Below, piece after piece: positions 55,407 to 64,000 of a stretch of DNA of 64,000 bases. The notes under the pieces were generated by a model that saw only the letters and a program-made list of their open reading frames with translations, was not told where the DNA came from and made no database searches. The stretch's first letter is position 1, and the number at the start of each line of letters is the position of its first letter. The DNA is from Pararhizobium capsulatum DSM 1112 (GTDB lineage Bacteria > Pseudomonadota > Alphaproteobacteria > Rhizobiales > Rhizobiaceae): positions 1,261,001 through 1,325,000 of the forward strand of contig NZ_JAUSVF010000001.1 of assembly GCF_030814475.1 (NCBI RefSeq), given 5' to 3'. The translations under genes and the position numbers were made by a program.

Positions 55407-56262
55407 CGCTTCATTTTCGAAGATGAACAACCAAAGCGGGTGTTCTTCGATTTGAAGATTCCTCGCAGCTGCCGATTGGCGGCGCGCGCATGCGAGACAG
55501 GGCGCGCGTGGCCCTCTTTTAGTAGCAGTGCACCGGACACGCTGTATTACCCATCATGCCCACGCGTCTGGAAAGAATCTGCTCCGATTGTGAATCCTCA
55601 TCCAGAGTCGCCGGAATCATTAGCGTAAACAATTCGTTAATTTTTTTGTGTGGAGAATGATTTTCGACTCGCTGAGCAAAGCCCTGTGCTGCGCTCATTA
55701 TGGTGGTTCTGAGGTATAGACTCAGTGATTGACGAACAAGATTTGGAGGTTGTTCAAGAATAACTCGGATTTGTTGTGAATCTTTACGAAGATTGTGTCC
55801 GCATCAACTGATGCAAATCCGCAACATCGGGAATTGCAAAGAAAGAAATTGAAAAATAAATGCCTTTCCAAGGAAGTGCGAAATTACGCCCGTGGCGCCC
55901 TTTTTAGAGGTATTTTAGGGGAATGTCATGTTCACGGCGAACGTCGCGCAAACGGACTTTCCCGTAGGTTTTAAAAAAATTGATGTTCTATCAACGATTT
56001 AATAAAATCTTAAAATATCTGGTTCTGGCGGCTTTCAAAATGTTCGCCCATTGTTTCGAATCGCTTCACCGGAAATTTCAAAAGTAAATCCCGAGAAGGT
56101 GGCGGTAGTTTTTTCGGCCCGGCGATGTACATTTTATGTAGTGATTCGCGGACTGGTTTGCATGGTTTCAGGTGCGGCGGACAAAGCCTGAAACAATCGT
56201 CGGCGGCGGCGATTCAAAGATGCAAAGTGGGTTGAAGACGGATCCGGCATGGGGATATTGTC
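55407..56262. promoter_or_regulatory. long AT-rich upstream region of visN with palindromes
   Basis: An 856-base region with no supported gene. It is far richer in A and T than its surroundings, most clearly from about 55620 to 56130. Three short palindromes stand out: AATCTT-TACG-AAGATT (55779-55794), GCATCA-AC-TGATGC (55801-55814) and TTGAT-GTTCT-ATCAA (55980-55994). Because visN/visR are the master activators of motility in rhizobia, this is the likely control region where regulators act. The specific proteins are unknown. Confidence 0.5.
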
Positions 56263-57003
56263 ATGGAAGCTCTGCAAATGGAGATTGCGATCCGGTCTGC
56301 ACCGGTATCGGCAATGCGTTGCGCTGTACGGCCGCTTTCGAAAGGCCAGCTTATCCAGAGGCTCGGTGATTTCGCCGAGCGCGGCAATCTGGAAAAAGGG
56401 CTGGCGGCGCTGACCGAATACGTTGGTGCATCGCATTATCTTCTGGCGCGCTACGATCTCTCTCAGGACCACAATCTCGATTTCGTCGTCTGTTCCGACT
56501 GGCCCTTCGACATGGTCAAGCGGCTGGCAAAATGCCTGTCGGATCTGCACTCCCGCTCGAACGAGATGGAAAAGTGCCTCTCGGTCATGCAGCCGGTATT
56601 CATGAGCTTGCCGGCAGATATCGAGCCTGCTCGCGGCCTGGCGCGAGACTATTGCGCAATTACCTTCAATGTTGGGCGCACGCGCCTTTCGCTGATGCTT
56701 CTCTTCCCGCAGGATGTGATCCTTTCCCAGGAAAGCCTTAGGGATGTTGGCCTGTTGACGGCTTACTTCGCGAGCTTCTCCCAGGATCGCGAGATGCGCA
56801 GCGACCGTGAATTCGAACTGACCGAGCGCGAGCTCGAATGCCTCTTCTGGATTGCCGAGGGCAAGACGAGCGATGAGATCGCCGTCATCCTGGGCATCTC
56901 CCGCAACACCATCAACAACTATATCACCAGCGTCATGCGCAAGACGGCGACGAAAACCCGTTCGGAAGCCATCGCCTATGCCGTCCGCAACAATCTCGTA
57001 TAG
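56263..57003 (+). CDS. visN: LuxR-family motility master regulator VisN
   Basis: A 246-residue LuxR-type regulator. The N-terminal part (about 30-170) resembles an autoinducer-binding-like domain, and the C-terminal helix-turn-helix is LTERELECLFWIAEGKTSDE, then IAVILGISRNTINNYITSVM (about 186-226). VisN acts as a heterodimer with VisR at the top of the rhizobial flagellar hierarchy, switching on rem and through it the flagellar and chemotaxis genes. Gene order fliF-visN-visR is diagnostic. Start ATG 56263 has a poor ribosome site (GGGGATATTGTC upstream). Confidence 0.93.
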   Translation: MEALQMEIAIRSAPVSAMRCAVRPLSKGQLIQRLGDFAERGNLEKGLAALTEYVGASHYLLARYDLSQDHNLDFVVCSDWPFDMVKRLAKCLSDLHSRSNEMEKCLSVMQPVFMSLPADIEPARGLARDYCAITFNVGRTRLSLMLLFPQDVILSQESLRDVGLLTAYFASFSQDREMRSDREFELTERELECLFWIAEGKTSDEIAVILGISRNTINNYITSVMRKTATKTRSEAIAYAVRNNLV

Positions 57004-57014
57004 GAGCTGAGGCA

Positions 57015-57761
57015 ATGACATTCTTTGTGCCCAATACCCGTTCGAGTGACGATAGCCGGGGCAATAGAGGTCACGGCCGTGCTTTGCGCGCAGCAACGCT
57101 TGTTACCCGCCTTCAGGCGATGCAGAGGGAAATCAGCTCCAAACACTTCGCGGTGTTCCGACTGAACGGAAATGGCCTTCCTGCCAACCGCAAGCTGACC
57201 TGCGTGCTCGATAACTGGGGCCCTGTGTCCGAAATGATGGCGCACGATTTGCTCAAGGTCATGGGCGACGAGTTGCTGGCTCATCTCGAAAGTTCTCTTC
57301 TTCCCATTCTCTGGAATGGCAATGGCGATCATCAGGTTGCGGAAGCGATCGACTTTGCGCGCTTCACCCATCATTGCGGCAAGCGCATGCTTCCCTATTC
57401 AGGCATCGCGTTCCCGGTTCGCCTCGGTGCCCAGGGCAACGGCTATGTGGTTTTCACCGGCAGCTTCATCGACGTCGGCAGCGAAGTCGTAATCGATCTT
57501 CACGGCCGCAGCTGCAGTGTCATGACGGACCTGCTTGCCTCTGACGAGCGCCGCATCCTGCCGGCGGAAACGCTGAGCGACCGCGAAATCGGTTGCCTGC
57601 AGATGGCCGGCGACGGCTGCATCAGTGAAGAAATTGCCGAGAAGCTCGGCCTGTCCGTGCATACGGTGAATGCCTATCTCGGGACGGCGACGACGAAGCT
57701 CGATTCCGTCAACCGCATTCAGGCGATCGCCAAGGCGATCCGCCTTGGCTACATCAGCTGA
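57015..57761 (+). CDS. visR: LuxR-family motility master regulator VisR
   Basis: A 248-residue partner of VisN, 11 bases downstream. The C-terminal helix-turn-helix is LSDREIGCLQMAGDGCISEE, then IAEKLGLSVHTVNAYLGTAT (about 187-226). The N-terminal domain (about 25-170) is a ligand-binding-like region without recognisable acyl-homoserine-lactone residues. GGAGCTGAGGCA precedes ATG 57015. A mosaic repeat with a strong hairpin follows the stop. Confidence 0.93.
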   Translation: MTFFVPNTRSSDDSRGNRGHGRALRAATLVTRLQAMQREISSKHFAVFRLNGNGLPANRKLTCVLDNWGPVSEMMAHDLLKVMGDELLAHLESSLLPILWNGNGDHQVAEAIDFARFTHHCGKRMLPYSGIAFPVRLGAQGNGYVVFTGSFIDVGSEVVIDLHGRSCSVMTDLLASDERRILPAETLSDREIGCLQMAGDGCISEEIAEKLGLSVHTVNAYLGTATTKLDSVNRIQAIAKAIRLGYIS

Positions 57762-57770
57762 ATTTCCCTC

Positions 57771-57872
57771 GAGTGTGCCAGGGAAAATTGGAACCCGGTT
57801 TTCCCGAAAAGACAAACGAAAACAAAAAACGCTAGAGGATGTCTGGCTCAATCTGAACCAGACATCCTCTAG
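57771..57872 (+). repeat. intergenic mosaic repeat, copy 3 (modules A and B)
   Basis: Module A (57771-57830) begins nine bases after the visR stop and contains GGGAAAA and TTTTCCC arms (7-base stem) and the shared GACAAACGAAAACAAAA. Module B (57832-57872) is a perfect 15-base inverted repeat, CTAGAGGATGTCTGG / CCAGACATCCTCTAG, with an 11-base loop, which also serves as the transcript end between convergent genes. Both modules match copy 1 at 5465-5558. Confidence 0.82.
57832..57872. terminator. bidirectional terminator formed by repeat module B
   Basis: This is the perfect 15-base stem of the repeat's module B. It lies between visR and the convergent hypothetical gene, whose TAG stop (57869-57871) is inside the right arm. 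There is no T-tract, but the stem is strong. Confidence 0.5.
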
Positions 57873-58309
57873 CCTGCCATCGCATAGGGATAGGACTTGA
57901 CGAATTTCGCCGCTTCCAGGCTGCTTGCCAGGAATGCGGTGTTTTCGCCTGGATCTTCCGACGGATGCTGGAAGGCGATGTGGTTGATCTCCAGGCCGGC
58001 CGTGTCCTTGCCCAAGGCCAACTGGGCGTAGACCGTCACGCCATCGGGCTTCAGCTCGAGATCAAGGGTGATCTCGGGTTCGGTGCCCCAATCCAGCGAA
58101 TAGTTGCCGCCAATGCCGAAGTTGACGGTGCCAGGCAGGAAATAAAGTTCCGCGGCCGACGATACGAGATCGGCCAGACTTGCATGGGACTCGAAACGGA
58201 GCAGTGCAATGAAGTCGGCGGCATCGATCAAGCGCAGCTCGGTGGCTACGGGGCGGATCGCATCAGCGACAATCTTTTCGCGTTCTTCAGCGTACTGGCA
58301 TTTTTTCAT
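57869..58309 (-). CDS. conserved hypothetical protein downstream of flhB
   Basis: A 146-residue soluble protein of unknown function, located between visR and flhB as in other rhizobial flagellar clusters. Segments: KKCQYAEEREKIVADAIRPV (about 2-21), SLADLVSSAAELYFLPGTVN (about 44-63) and a beta-rich PEITLDLELKPDGVTVYAQL (about 77-96). There is no signal peptide or membrane span. It follows flhB by three bases and is surely cotranscribed, so a role in flagellar export or assembly is possible but unproven. Its stop codon lies in a repeat palindrome. Confidence 0.8.
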   Translation of the reverse strand: MKKCQYAEEREKIVADAIRPVATELRLIDAADFIALLRFESHASLADLVSSAAELYFLPGTVNFGIGGNYSLDWGTEPEITLDLELKPDGVTVYAQLALGKDTAGLEINHIAFQHPSEDPGENTAFLASSLEAAKFVKSYPYAMAG

Positions 58310-58312
58310 CGT

Positions 58313-59389
58313 TTACGTCATCCGTCTCGGGTGCGTTGCATAGATCCGGTGGATGAGTTCAGCGACTGCTTTGTAAAACACCGGTGGAATCACACTATCC
58401 ACCGAGACTTGCGCAAACATTGAGCGTGCGAGGGGAGGATCCTCGAAAACAGGTATGCCATTCTCCTCTGCAAGCGCGCGGATCTTCAATGCGACCAGGT
58501 CCTGGCCTTTCGCGACCACCACAGGCGCATCGCCTTCCTCGCGCACGTAGCGCAGCGCAATGGCATAGTGGGTAGGGTTCGCAATAACGAGCGTGGCGCG
58601 CGGAACCGAGGAAATCATGCGTTTGCGAGCCCGGTCGCGCGCAATCGAACGCAGGCGCGCCTTGACGATCGGGTCGCCCTGGGACTGCTTGAGTTCTTCC
58701 TTGACCTCCTGCTTGGTCATGCGCAGTTCCGAATACCAATGATGGCGCGTCCAGAAGAAATCGGCGACGGCAACGATTGCCGTGGAAATAAGCAGCACGA
58801 TCATGATCTGGTTCATGTCGGTCGACATGCGCGCCAGGATCGTTTCCGGATCGGAAAACATCGCATCAAGTGATTCGAAATAGTCGTTCCAGAGCACCAG
58901 CACGATGATCAGCGATACGATCACGATCTTGAACAGCGATTTTGCGAATTCGACGAGGCCCTGTACCCCGTAAATGCGCGTAAAGCCGCTCACCGGCGAG
59001 ATCCGGTTGAATTTCGGCTGGATTCGATCAAGCACCATCGATGGCAGGTTTTGCAGGACGGCCGAGGCGACGCCGAACGTCATTAGCAGCACGAAGAAGG
59101 GGATGAGCAGCGAGCCGGCATTGGCAAAGATATGCAGGATCAGAGCGACGACGTCCGTCGAGGTGTCTATTCGCCACGCTTCCGGCTGCTCAAAGACGTC
59201 CTTCAATGATTCGGTGAGGGTCGCAAAACCGCTCGGCAGGAAGAAAACGATGTAGATGTAGATGGCCAGCGTGGATGCGAAGATCGTCACCTCGCGCGAG
59301 AACGGCACATTGCCCTTCTCGATCGCATCACTCATCTTTTTCTCGGAAGGCAGCTCTGTTTTGCTGTCTTTATCTTCATCGTCCGCCAT
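58313..59389 (-). CDS. flhB: flagellar export apparatus protein FlhB
   Basis: A 358-residue inner-membrane export switch protein. N-terminal [20 protein letters not shown] (about 9-28) is a variant of the usual TEKATPKR start. Four hydrophobic segments follow (about 30-50, 90-110, 140-165, 185-205). The cytoplasmic domain carries the autocleavage motif NPTH in [15 protein letters not shown] (about 264-278) and ends with YATHPRRMT. Cleavage at NPTH switches substrates from hook to filament. A hairpin terminator lies between fliG and this gene. Confidence 0.95.
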   Translation of the reverse strand: MADDEDKDSKTELPSEKKMSDAIEKGNVPFSREVTIFASTLAIYIYIVFFLPSGFATLTESLKDVFEQPEAWRIDTSTDVVALILHIFANAGSLLIPFFVLLMTFGVASAVLQNLPSMVLDRIQPKFNRISPVSGFTRIYGVQGLVEFAKSLFKIVIVSLIIVLVLWNDYFESLDAMFSDPETILARMSTDMNQIMIVLLISTAIVAVADFFWTRHHWYSELRMTKQEVKEELKQSQGDPIVKARLRSIARDRARKRMISSVPRATLVIANPTHYAIALRYVREEGDAPVVVAKGQDLVALKIRALAEENGIPVFEDPPLARSMFAQVSVDSVIPPVFYKAVAELIHRIYATHPRRMT

Positions 59390-59457
59390 GCGGATGTCGA
59401 TCCCTTGCTCTGGCTTGCCCGTTTTGTTGTGAGCCCGAGCGGGTAGCCTTGCAAGAG

Positions 59458-59479
59458 AAAAGGCCGCCCGGAGGCGGCC
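59458..59479 (-). terminator. hairpin with T-tract between fliG and flhB
   Basis: On the minus strand GGCCGCC (59479-59473) and GGCGGCC (59468-59462) form a perfect 7-base stem with a 4-base loop followed by TTTTCTC. It lies in the 131-base gap after fliG. It may end the motA-fliM-fliN-fliG transcript or reduce flow into flhB. Confidence 0.7.
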
Positions 59480-59520
59480 GCTTCACAGAAACAGAGGGGG
59501 GGCGAGAGCGTGCGCCTGGA

Positions 59521-60555
59521 TCAGGCTGCGGCTGCTGCGTCCTTTTCCTTGAGCTCGATCTGGCCGCTTGCGGCAAGCCGGATGGCTTCCTGGGTGATCG
59601 AGCGGCGGGCGATGGCGATATCGCGCGGATTGATGCCGACATCGCCGGCCGCGAGATCCGATTCGATCATGCGGCGCTGGCGTGCACCGATCGAGGCGAG
59701 GACACATTCGCGCAGTTCCATGTTGGAGCCGCGCAGCGCCATGGTGATGATGTCGCCGGAAACGTCGTTGAGCAGCTGCACGCGGCTGCGCTGCGGCATG
59801 TTGAGGATGTCGTCGAAGAGGAAGATCTTCGGGCGAACCTTCTTGACTGATTCGGTGTTGATGCTTTCAAGCGAGGCCAGCAGCGTATCGACCTGGCTCT
59901 TCTCCATCTCGTTCATGACTTCGGCGATCTTGACGGAACCGACCGAGTTGCGCTCGGAATCCAGTTCGCGCATCAGATCAACCACGCGCGTCTCGATGAT
60001 CGCCGCAGCCTTGGGCGCGACGTTCTTCATGTTGACGGTACGATTGATGATGTCGGCACGGCCGGCTTCAGGGAGCTGCAGCAGAACCTTGGCGCCGAAG
60101 GTTGATGGCATCATCGACAGCACGTAGGCGATGGTCTGCGGATGCTCCTTGCCGAGATGCCTTGCAACATAGAGCGGATCGGAATCCTGCAGCCGGTCCC
60201 AGATATTGGCTTCATAGGCCTGGAAGGCAGTACGGCGGCCAAGCAGACCGTCGACTTCGTCAGGCGTGAGGCCTTCTTCGAGAATGGCTTCGATGGCCTT
60301 GGCGTTGTCCATGAGGCCGGCACCTTCGGTAAACAGGTCCTCGAATTCGTTGACGAGAAGTTCCAGCTCGTCCGGCGGGATGGAGCGCAGCGACTGGGCC
60401 GAGGCGATGATCGCCTGCAGCTCGCTCTGGGTGAAGAATTTCAGCAATTTTCCGGCGACCGGTTTGCCCATGGCAAGAAGAACTGCGGCAGCCTTGTCCA
60501 TCTGGCTGAGAGGTCTGGTGGGAGCCTGAGCGGCGAAATCGTCGAAATCCATCAT
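59521..60555 (-). CDS. fliG: flagellar motor switch protein FliG
   Basis: A 344-residue switch protein linking the MS ring to the C ring and contacting MotA. N-terminal MDFDDFAAQAPTRPLSQMDK and AAAVLLAMGKPVAGKLLKFF (about 2-41). The middle domain has the EHPQTIA motif (KEHPQTIAYVLSMMPS, about 133-148). The torque-generating C-terminal domain includes KIFLFDDILNMPQRSRVQLL (about 241-260) and SNMELRECVLASIGARQRRM with the charged residues. The next gene upstream, fliN, ends 29 bases away. Confidence 0.95.
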   Translation of the reverse strand: MMDFDDFAAQAPTRPLSQMDKAAAVLLAMGKPVAGKLLKFFTQSELQAIIASAQSLRSIPPDELELLVNEFEDLFTEGAGLMDNAKAIEAILEEGLTPDEVDGLLGRRTAFQAYEANIWDRLQDSDPLYVARHLGKEHPQTIAYVLSMMPSTFGAKVLLQLPEAGRADIINRTVNMKNVAPKAAAIIETRVVDLMRELDSERNSVGSVKIAEVMNEMEKSQVDTLLASLESINTESVKKVRPKIFLFDDILNMPQRSRVQLLNDVSGDIITMALRGSNMELRECVLASIGARQRRMIESDLAAGDVGINPRDIAIARRSITQEAIRLAASGQIELKEKDAAAAA

Positions 60556-60584
60556 GGATCTTTCCTTGTAACCCTGAACCGGGT

Positions 60585-61184
60585 TTAACTTTTACTGGTA
60601 CCCTTGATCTCGATGAGCTTGACGCCGAAGCGGGTGTCATCTTCTTCGAGAACCGTTATTTCTCCCCGACCGATCATCCGGCCGTTGACCACGATGTCGA
60701 CCGGCTCGCCGATCCTGCGGTCCAGCGCGATGGTCGCGCCTTCGCTGAGGCCCATCAGGCTCGAAACCTGCATGCGGCTCGAGCCCAGGACGATCTGGAC
60801 ATCGATCGGGATATCCATAATGAGGTCGAGATTGGAGGCCATGCCGCTGCCGGGCTCGCTGCTCGACGGGCTGTCGAAGCTGGAAGCGCCGAAATCGTTG
60901 CCAAATCCGCCGGAGGAGGGCGTGTCGTCGAGACCGCCGAAGGACGTGCTGCCGAAATCCCCACCGAAGCTGCCGAGATCGCTCGTCGATGCATCGAAGG
61001 TGCTGGCAAAGTCCGTCGTACCCGCACTTGTATCGGCAAAGTCCATGCCGAAATCGCCTGCAGGGGCGCCACCATCGGTATCGCTCTTCAGAACGCCGCG
61101 CAGATCGTCGATTGCGCGATCGAGCTCGGCATCGCCGCCGGCGACGTTTGTCAGGTCTTCAATCGGTGCTTTCTTCGTAGCCAT
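60585..61184 (-). CDS. fliN: flagellar motor switch protein FliN with long Phe/Gly/Asp-rich N-terminus
   Basis: A 199-residue FliN. The C-terminal SpoA domain (about 115-195) is standard: [40 protein letters not shown] and [20 protein letters not shown]. The first 110 residues are an acidic, low-complexity stretch with repeated FG/DF units (for example [16 protein letters not shown] and [15 protein letters not shown]). E. coli FliN has only 137 residues. I chose the start at 61184 ([10 protein letters not shown]); a longer frame would reach toward fliM. It lies between fliM and fliG in the operon. Confidence 0.92.
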   Translation of the reverse strand: MATKKAPIEDLTNVAGGDAELDRAIDDLRGVLKSDTDGGAPAGDFGMDFADTSAGTTDFASTFDASTSDLGSFGGDFGSTSFGGLDDTPSSGGFGNDFGASSFDSPSSSEPGSGMASNLDLIMDIPIDVQIVLGSSRMQVSSLMGLSEGATIALDRRIGEPVDIVVNGRMIGRGEITVLEEDDTRFGVKLIEIKGTSKS

Positions 61185-61255
61185 GTGCAAATTATTCCAT
61201 TTGAAGCTTGCCCCAACCATGTTGCGGGCGCGAGGTCGGGCAAGGCGCTGTCTTT

Positions 61256-62203
61256 TTAGCTCATGAGATGGTTCAGAATGTCATTGTCTGAACCGAGATT
61301 GTCCTTGATCCGCACCGTGTAACGGGCGCCGGACCGTCCAAATTCGCAAAGATAGAGATCCCGGCCATTGGCATCGACCTCGACGCGCACGTCCTTGGCG
61401 TCGTGGAAGGGGATGACATCGCCGGGCTGCAGACGGCTGATCGTATTCAGCGTCAGGCTCTGAAGCTTGATTCTGGCCTCGAGTTTGACGGTCGAGCGAC
61501 GAACCTGCTGTTCAAGCTGTTCGCCCCATTCGCCCTTTGCCTTGCGGTTCTGGCCGACACCTTTCGGAAAGACGACTGTCGTCTTCAGGAGTGGCTGTTG
61601 CGGAACGATGATCGAGACGGTCGAAAGCACTGGCCCGAGCCCGATCGAGATGTTGATGCAGGCCGCAAACACATCCTCTTCTTCCGGGACTGCCGGGGGC
61701 TTGCCGCTGGCGTTGTAGGGCCGGTTCAGGAGCGGCTCGAAACCGCCGGCTGCATTGACGGCGGATTTCAGCACGTCCGCGACCTTTTCGAAGATCATGG
61801 TCGCGACATCGAGTTCGATATCGGAAAGCCGGCGCGGCTTGGGCTCCTCGACATCCGATGCCGGTGCTCCAAGCAACATTTCCATCAGCGTGATGATCAC
61901 GGGGCTGTCACAGCTCAGCACGAAATCCTGGCACCAGTTACGAAGGCCGACGTCGCAGAGCGCTACGCCGTCGCCAAGTCCGGTAATCAGCTTGCTCTTC
62001 AGCCCGGTCTCGAAGCCCGCATAGGCGATCGTGATGTCCTGCTGGGTTTCGCTGTTGAGGATATCCGGCAGAAATTCGGAAAAGACCTGCCCCAACTCCT
62101 CGGCAAGCTTGCCGACGGTCACTTCGTCGCCAAGCGCGCCGGTCATGCGTGCCAGAAGCCGGCGGTCGAAGGAGTGGACGTTGCTTTTGACGCTTGTTGT
62201 CAT
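61256..62203 (-). CDS. fliM: flagellar motor switch protein FliM, divergent type
   Basis: A 315-residue FliM-like switch protein. The middle domain (about 40-225) contains [20 protein letters not shown] (about 69-88) and [20 protein letters not shown] (about 127-146). The C-terminal SpoA domain (about 232-310) contains [20 protein letters not shown] and [20 protein letters not shown]. The canonical N-terminal CheY-binding peptide (LSQDEIDALL-type) is absent: the protein begins [20 protein letters not shown]. It starts three bases after the motA stop. The gene identity is supported by the motA-fliM-fliN-fliG order. Confidence 0.9.
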   Translation of the reverse strand: MTTSVKSNVHSFDRRLLARMTGALGDEVTVGKLAEELGQVFSEFLPDILNSETQQDITIAYAGFETGLKSKLITGLGDGVALCDVGLRNWCQDFVLSCDSPVIITLMEMLLGAPASDVEEPKPRRLSDIELDVATMIFEKVADVLKSAVNAAGGFEPLLNRPYNASGKPPAVPEEEDVFAACINISIGLGPVLSTVSIIVPQQPLLKTTVVFPKGVGQNRKAKGEWGEQLEQQVRRSTVKLEARIKLQSLTLNTISRLQPGDVIPFHDAKDVRVEVDANGRDLYLCEFGRSGARYTVRIKDNLGSDNDILNHLMS

Positions 62204-62206
62204 CGG

Positions 62207-63085
62207 TTAGGCCGCCTTGCTTTCGCTGCCGCCACCGGGATTCATCATTTCCTGCTCGACGGCGTCGATCGAAGGACGCTCGTAAGCCGAGATGGTCTTG
62301 CGGCCATATTCAAGAGCAACCTGCGGAACCGAACCGTTCATGTAGGCAAGAAGCGTCTGCTTGACGATGATGTAGAGACGGTTCTGCTTTTCGCGCACCG
62401 ATTTGACGTTGGAGATGACTGGAGCTACCACGCAGTAAGACAGAAAGATGCCGAGCATGGTGCCGACGAGCGCGGCTGCGATCTTGCCGCCGAGAACTTC
62501 CGGCGATTCGGAGATGGCGCCCATGGCCTTGATAACGCCGAGAACGGCCGCGACGATGCCGATGGCCGGGAAGGCGTCGCTCATGGTGGTGAGCGCGTTA
62601 TAAACTTTCATCTTGTCATGGGTGATCGTGTTGATTTCCTCATCCATCAGCGCCTCGATTTCGTGGCTGCGGGCGTTGCCGATGATGATCAGGCGAACGT
62701 AGTCGCAGATGAACGAGGTCAGTTCCTTGTTCTTCAGAACTGTCGGGGCCGATTGGAAGATCGAAGACTCTTCCGGATTGTCGATATGGGCTTCGATCTC
62801 GTTGCGCGACTTGGTGCGCAGGTCGCGCATCAGGCTGTAGAGCACGCCCAGCGTATCGAGATAGTTGCGTTCCTTTGGAACCTTGTGCGCGAAGGCCTCA
62901 CCCAGCGCCTTGCCGGTGTCCTTCAGCACTTTCATCGAGTTCGCCATGACGTAGCCGCCGAGGCCGGCGCCGCCGATGATGACGAGCTCGAACGGCTGGT
63001 TCAGAACCTCCATATGGCCGCCCATGGCGATGAAGCCGCCAAGAATACAGCCGATGGTCAAGACGAGACCGATGATGATGTTCAT
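62207..63085 (-). CDS. motA: flagellar motor stator protein MotA
   Basis: A 292-residue stator subunit forming the proton channel with MotB. Four hydrophobic segments: N-terminal [20 protein letters not shown] (about 2-21), a second near 30-48, then [20 protein letters not shown] (about 170-189) and [20 protein letters not shown] (about 204-223). The cytoplasmic loop (about 60-165) holds the charged residues facing FliG. It is first gene of the minus-strand operon motA-fliM-fliN-fliG and is divergent from the gene at 63293. motB is not in the window. Confidence 0.95.
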   Translation of the reverse strand: MNIIIGLVLTIGCILGGFIAMGGHMEVLNQPFELVIIGGAGLGGYVMANSMKVLKDTGKALGEAFAHKVPKERNYLDTLGVLYSLMRDLRTKSRNEIEAHIDNPEESSIFQSAPTVLKNKELTSFICDYVRLIIIGNARSHEIEALMDEEINTITHDKMKVYNALTTMSDAFPAIGIVAAVLGVIKAMGAISESPEVLGGKIAAALVGTMLGIFLSYCVVAPVISNVKSVREKQNRLYIIVKQTLLAYMNGSVPQVALEYGRKTISAYERPSIDAVEQEMMNPGGGSESKAA

Positions 63086-63292
63086 TTCGATACCTGCCGG
63101 AATGATGGATTTTCGAGGTTATCGATAGGTCTTCAGCCTTGCGTGAGGCTGGCCCGGGAGGGCGAAAACGCCCGCTTCACCCGAACAGGTTCGCGCAAGC
63201 AAGTTCCTTCAGTTTCCGCCACAAGCGCCAAACCATGCGCGGCCTTGTGTGCCAACTGACTTGTGTGCCAACCGAAGAGCGGGATAACTGTC

Positions 63293-64000
63293 GTGACGAC
63301 CACCTACACCAGTTACAAGCTGATAACGACCAACATGTCCACGTCGCTGGACAGGGTGTCCAAGCAGCCGGACGTTGCCCGCGAGACCGAATATTACCTC
63401 GCCCATATCGGCAACATCAAATCCATCGACGAGTTCTTTGCCGACACGCGTCTTTATGATTATGCGATCAAGGCGCACGGTCTTGAAGACATGGGTTACG
63501 CCAAGGCGTTTATGCGCAAGGTGTTGACCGAAGGCGTCGATAGCGACGATGCCTTTGCCAAGCAGTTGACCGACAGTCGTTATACAGATCTCGTCGGATC
63601 CCTGAACTTTGCCCGCAACGGCGCTTCTGCGACATCCTTCGACAATGCCCAGAAGGGCGTTGCCGACAAGTATATGCGCCAGACGCTGGAGAAGGATGCC
63701 GGCGAGGAAAATGCCGGCGTCCGGCTTGCGCTTTATTTCGAGCGCATGGCGCCGACGATTACCAGCGGCTACAGCATCCTGGCCGATGACGCGCTGGCCC
63801 AGGTTGCGCGCACGCTGATGCAGGTGCCGGTCGAATTTGCCGCCTCCGATATCGATAAACAGGCCACCGCGGTCGAGAAAGCGATTGATCTTGAAGACCT
63901 GAAGGATCCGACGAAACTCACCAAGCTGATGGAGCGCTTCACCGCCCTGTGGGAACTGGACAATTCCACCGACAACTACGATCCGCTCGCCGTCTTCGGC
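63293..64000 (+). CDS. DUF1217-domain flagellar-cluster protein, 3' end outside the window
   Basis: The frame starts at GTG 63293 and is open through the right edge (236 codons seen). It begins VTTTYTSYKLITTNMSTSLD and has repeated DUF1217-like segments: ETEYYLAHIGNIKSIDEFFA (about 31-50), DTRLYDYAIKAHGLEDMGYA (about 51-70) and the DAFAKQLTDSRYTDLVGSLN block. DUF1217 proteins occur in alphaproteobacterial flagellar clusters next to motA and ahead of flgF; their role is unknown. The start has a weak ribosome site (GAGCGGGATAA). The 207-base gap from motA (63086-63292) holds divergent promoters. Confidence 0.85.
   Translation, partial: MTTTYTSYKLITTNMSTSLDRVSKQPDVARETEYYLAHIGNIKSIDEFFADTRLYDYAIKAHGLEDMGYAKAFMRKVLTEGVDSDDAFAKQLTDSRYTDLVGSLNFARNGASATSFDNAQKGVADKYMRQTLEKDAGEENAGVRLALYFERMAPTITSGYSILADDALAQVARTLMQVPVEFAASDIDKQATAVEKAIDLEDLKDPTKLTKLMERFTALWELDNSTDNYDPLAVFG

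Noticed and set aside
61403..63259. 618-residue plus-strand frame opposite fliM and motA
   Set aside because: It is antisense to two identified flagellar genes and has no domain of its own.

Overview
The window is high-GC chromosomal (or chromid) DNA of an alphaproteobacterium, almost certainly a Rhizobiaceae member of the Rhizobium / Neorhizobium / Agrobacterium type. The best evidence is gene order: a soluble chemoreceptor gene followed by cheS-cheY1-cheA-cheW-cheR-cheB-cheY2-cheD-cheT-fliF, then the LuxR-type pair visN/visR, then convergent flhB, fliG, fliN, fliM and motA. This is the rhizobial chemotaxis/flagellar cluster. The L-rhamnose locus (rhaDI divergent from rhaR-S-T-P-Q-U-K) is also of the Rhizobium type. 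All identifications rest on motifs, length and context read by eye; no database search was run.

Layout. 1-2.6 kb: 3' part of a guanine deaminase gene, then an IS5-type insertion sequence whose transposase carries an in-frame amber stop. 2.7-8.6 kb: an IclR regulator divergent from gcl-hyi-glxR-glycerate kinase, which turn glyoxylate into tartronate semialdehyde, D-glycerate and phosphoglycerate. With guanine deaminase next door, this suggests purine-derived glyoxylate use. 8.7-13.9 kb: alanine racemase and D-amino acid dehydrogenase under a divergent Lrp/AsnC regulator, then an omega-amino acid:pyruvate aminotransferase under a divergent XRE-cupin regulator. 13.9-22.9 kb: a catabolic/transport locus of unknown substrate (RraA-like aldolase, two 2-hydroxyacid dehydrogenases, two LysR regulators, a NitT/TauT-type ABC importer, a PCC/DUF296 protein and an unrecognised His-rich protein). 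This is the least explained part of the window. 22.9-32.7 kb: Kup potassium transporter, entericidin-like lipoprotein, OsmC protein, a TetR-controlled RND efflux pair, DUF930 protein, YbaK-type deacylase and small stress/membrane proteins. 33-43.9 kb: complete L-rhamnose uptake and catabolism. 44-64 kb: chemotaxis and flagellar genes, running off the right edge in a DUF1217 gene.

Between genes there is a two-module mosaic repeat (three copies, each directly behind a stop codon), a separate large palindromic element near 32.8 kb, several bidirectional terminators and a number of candidate operators. No tRNA, rRNA or CRISPR array was seen.
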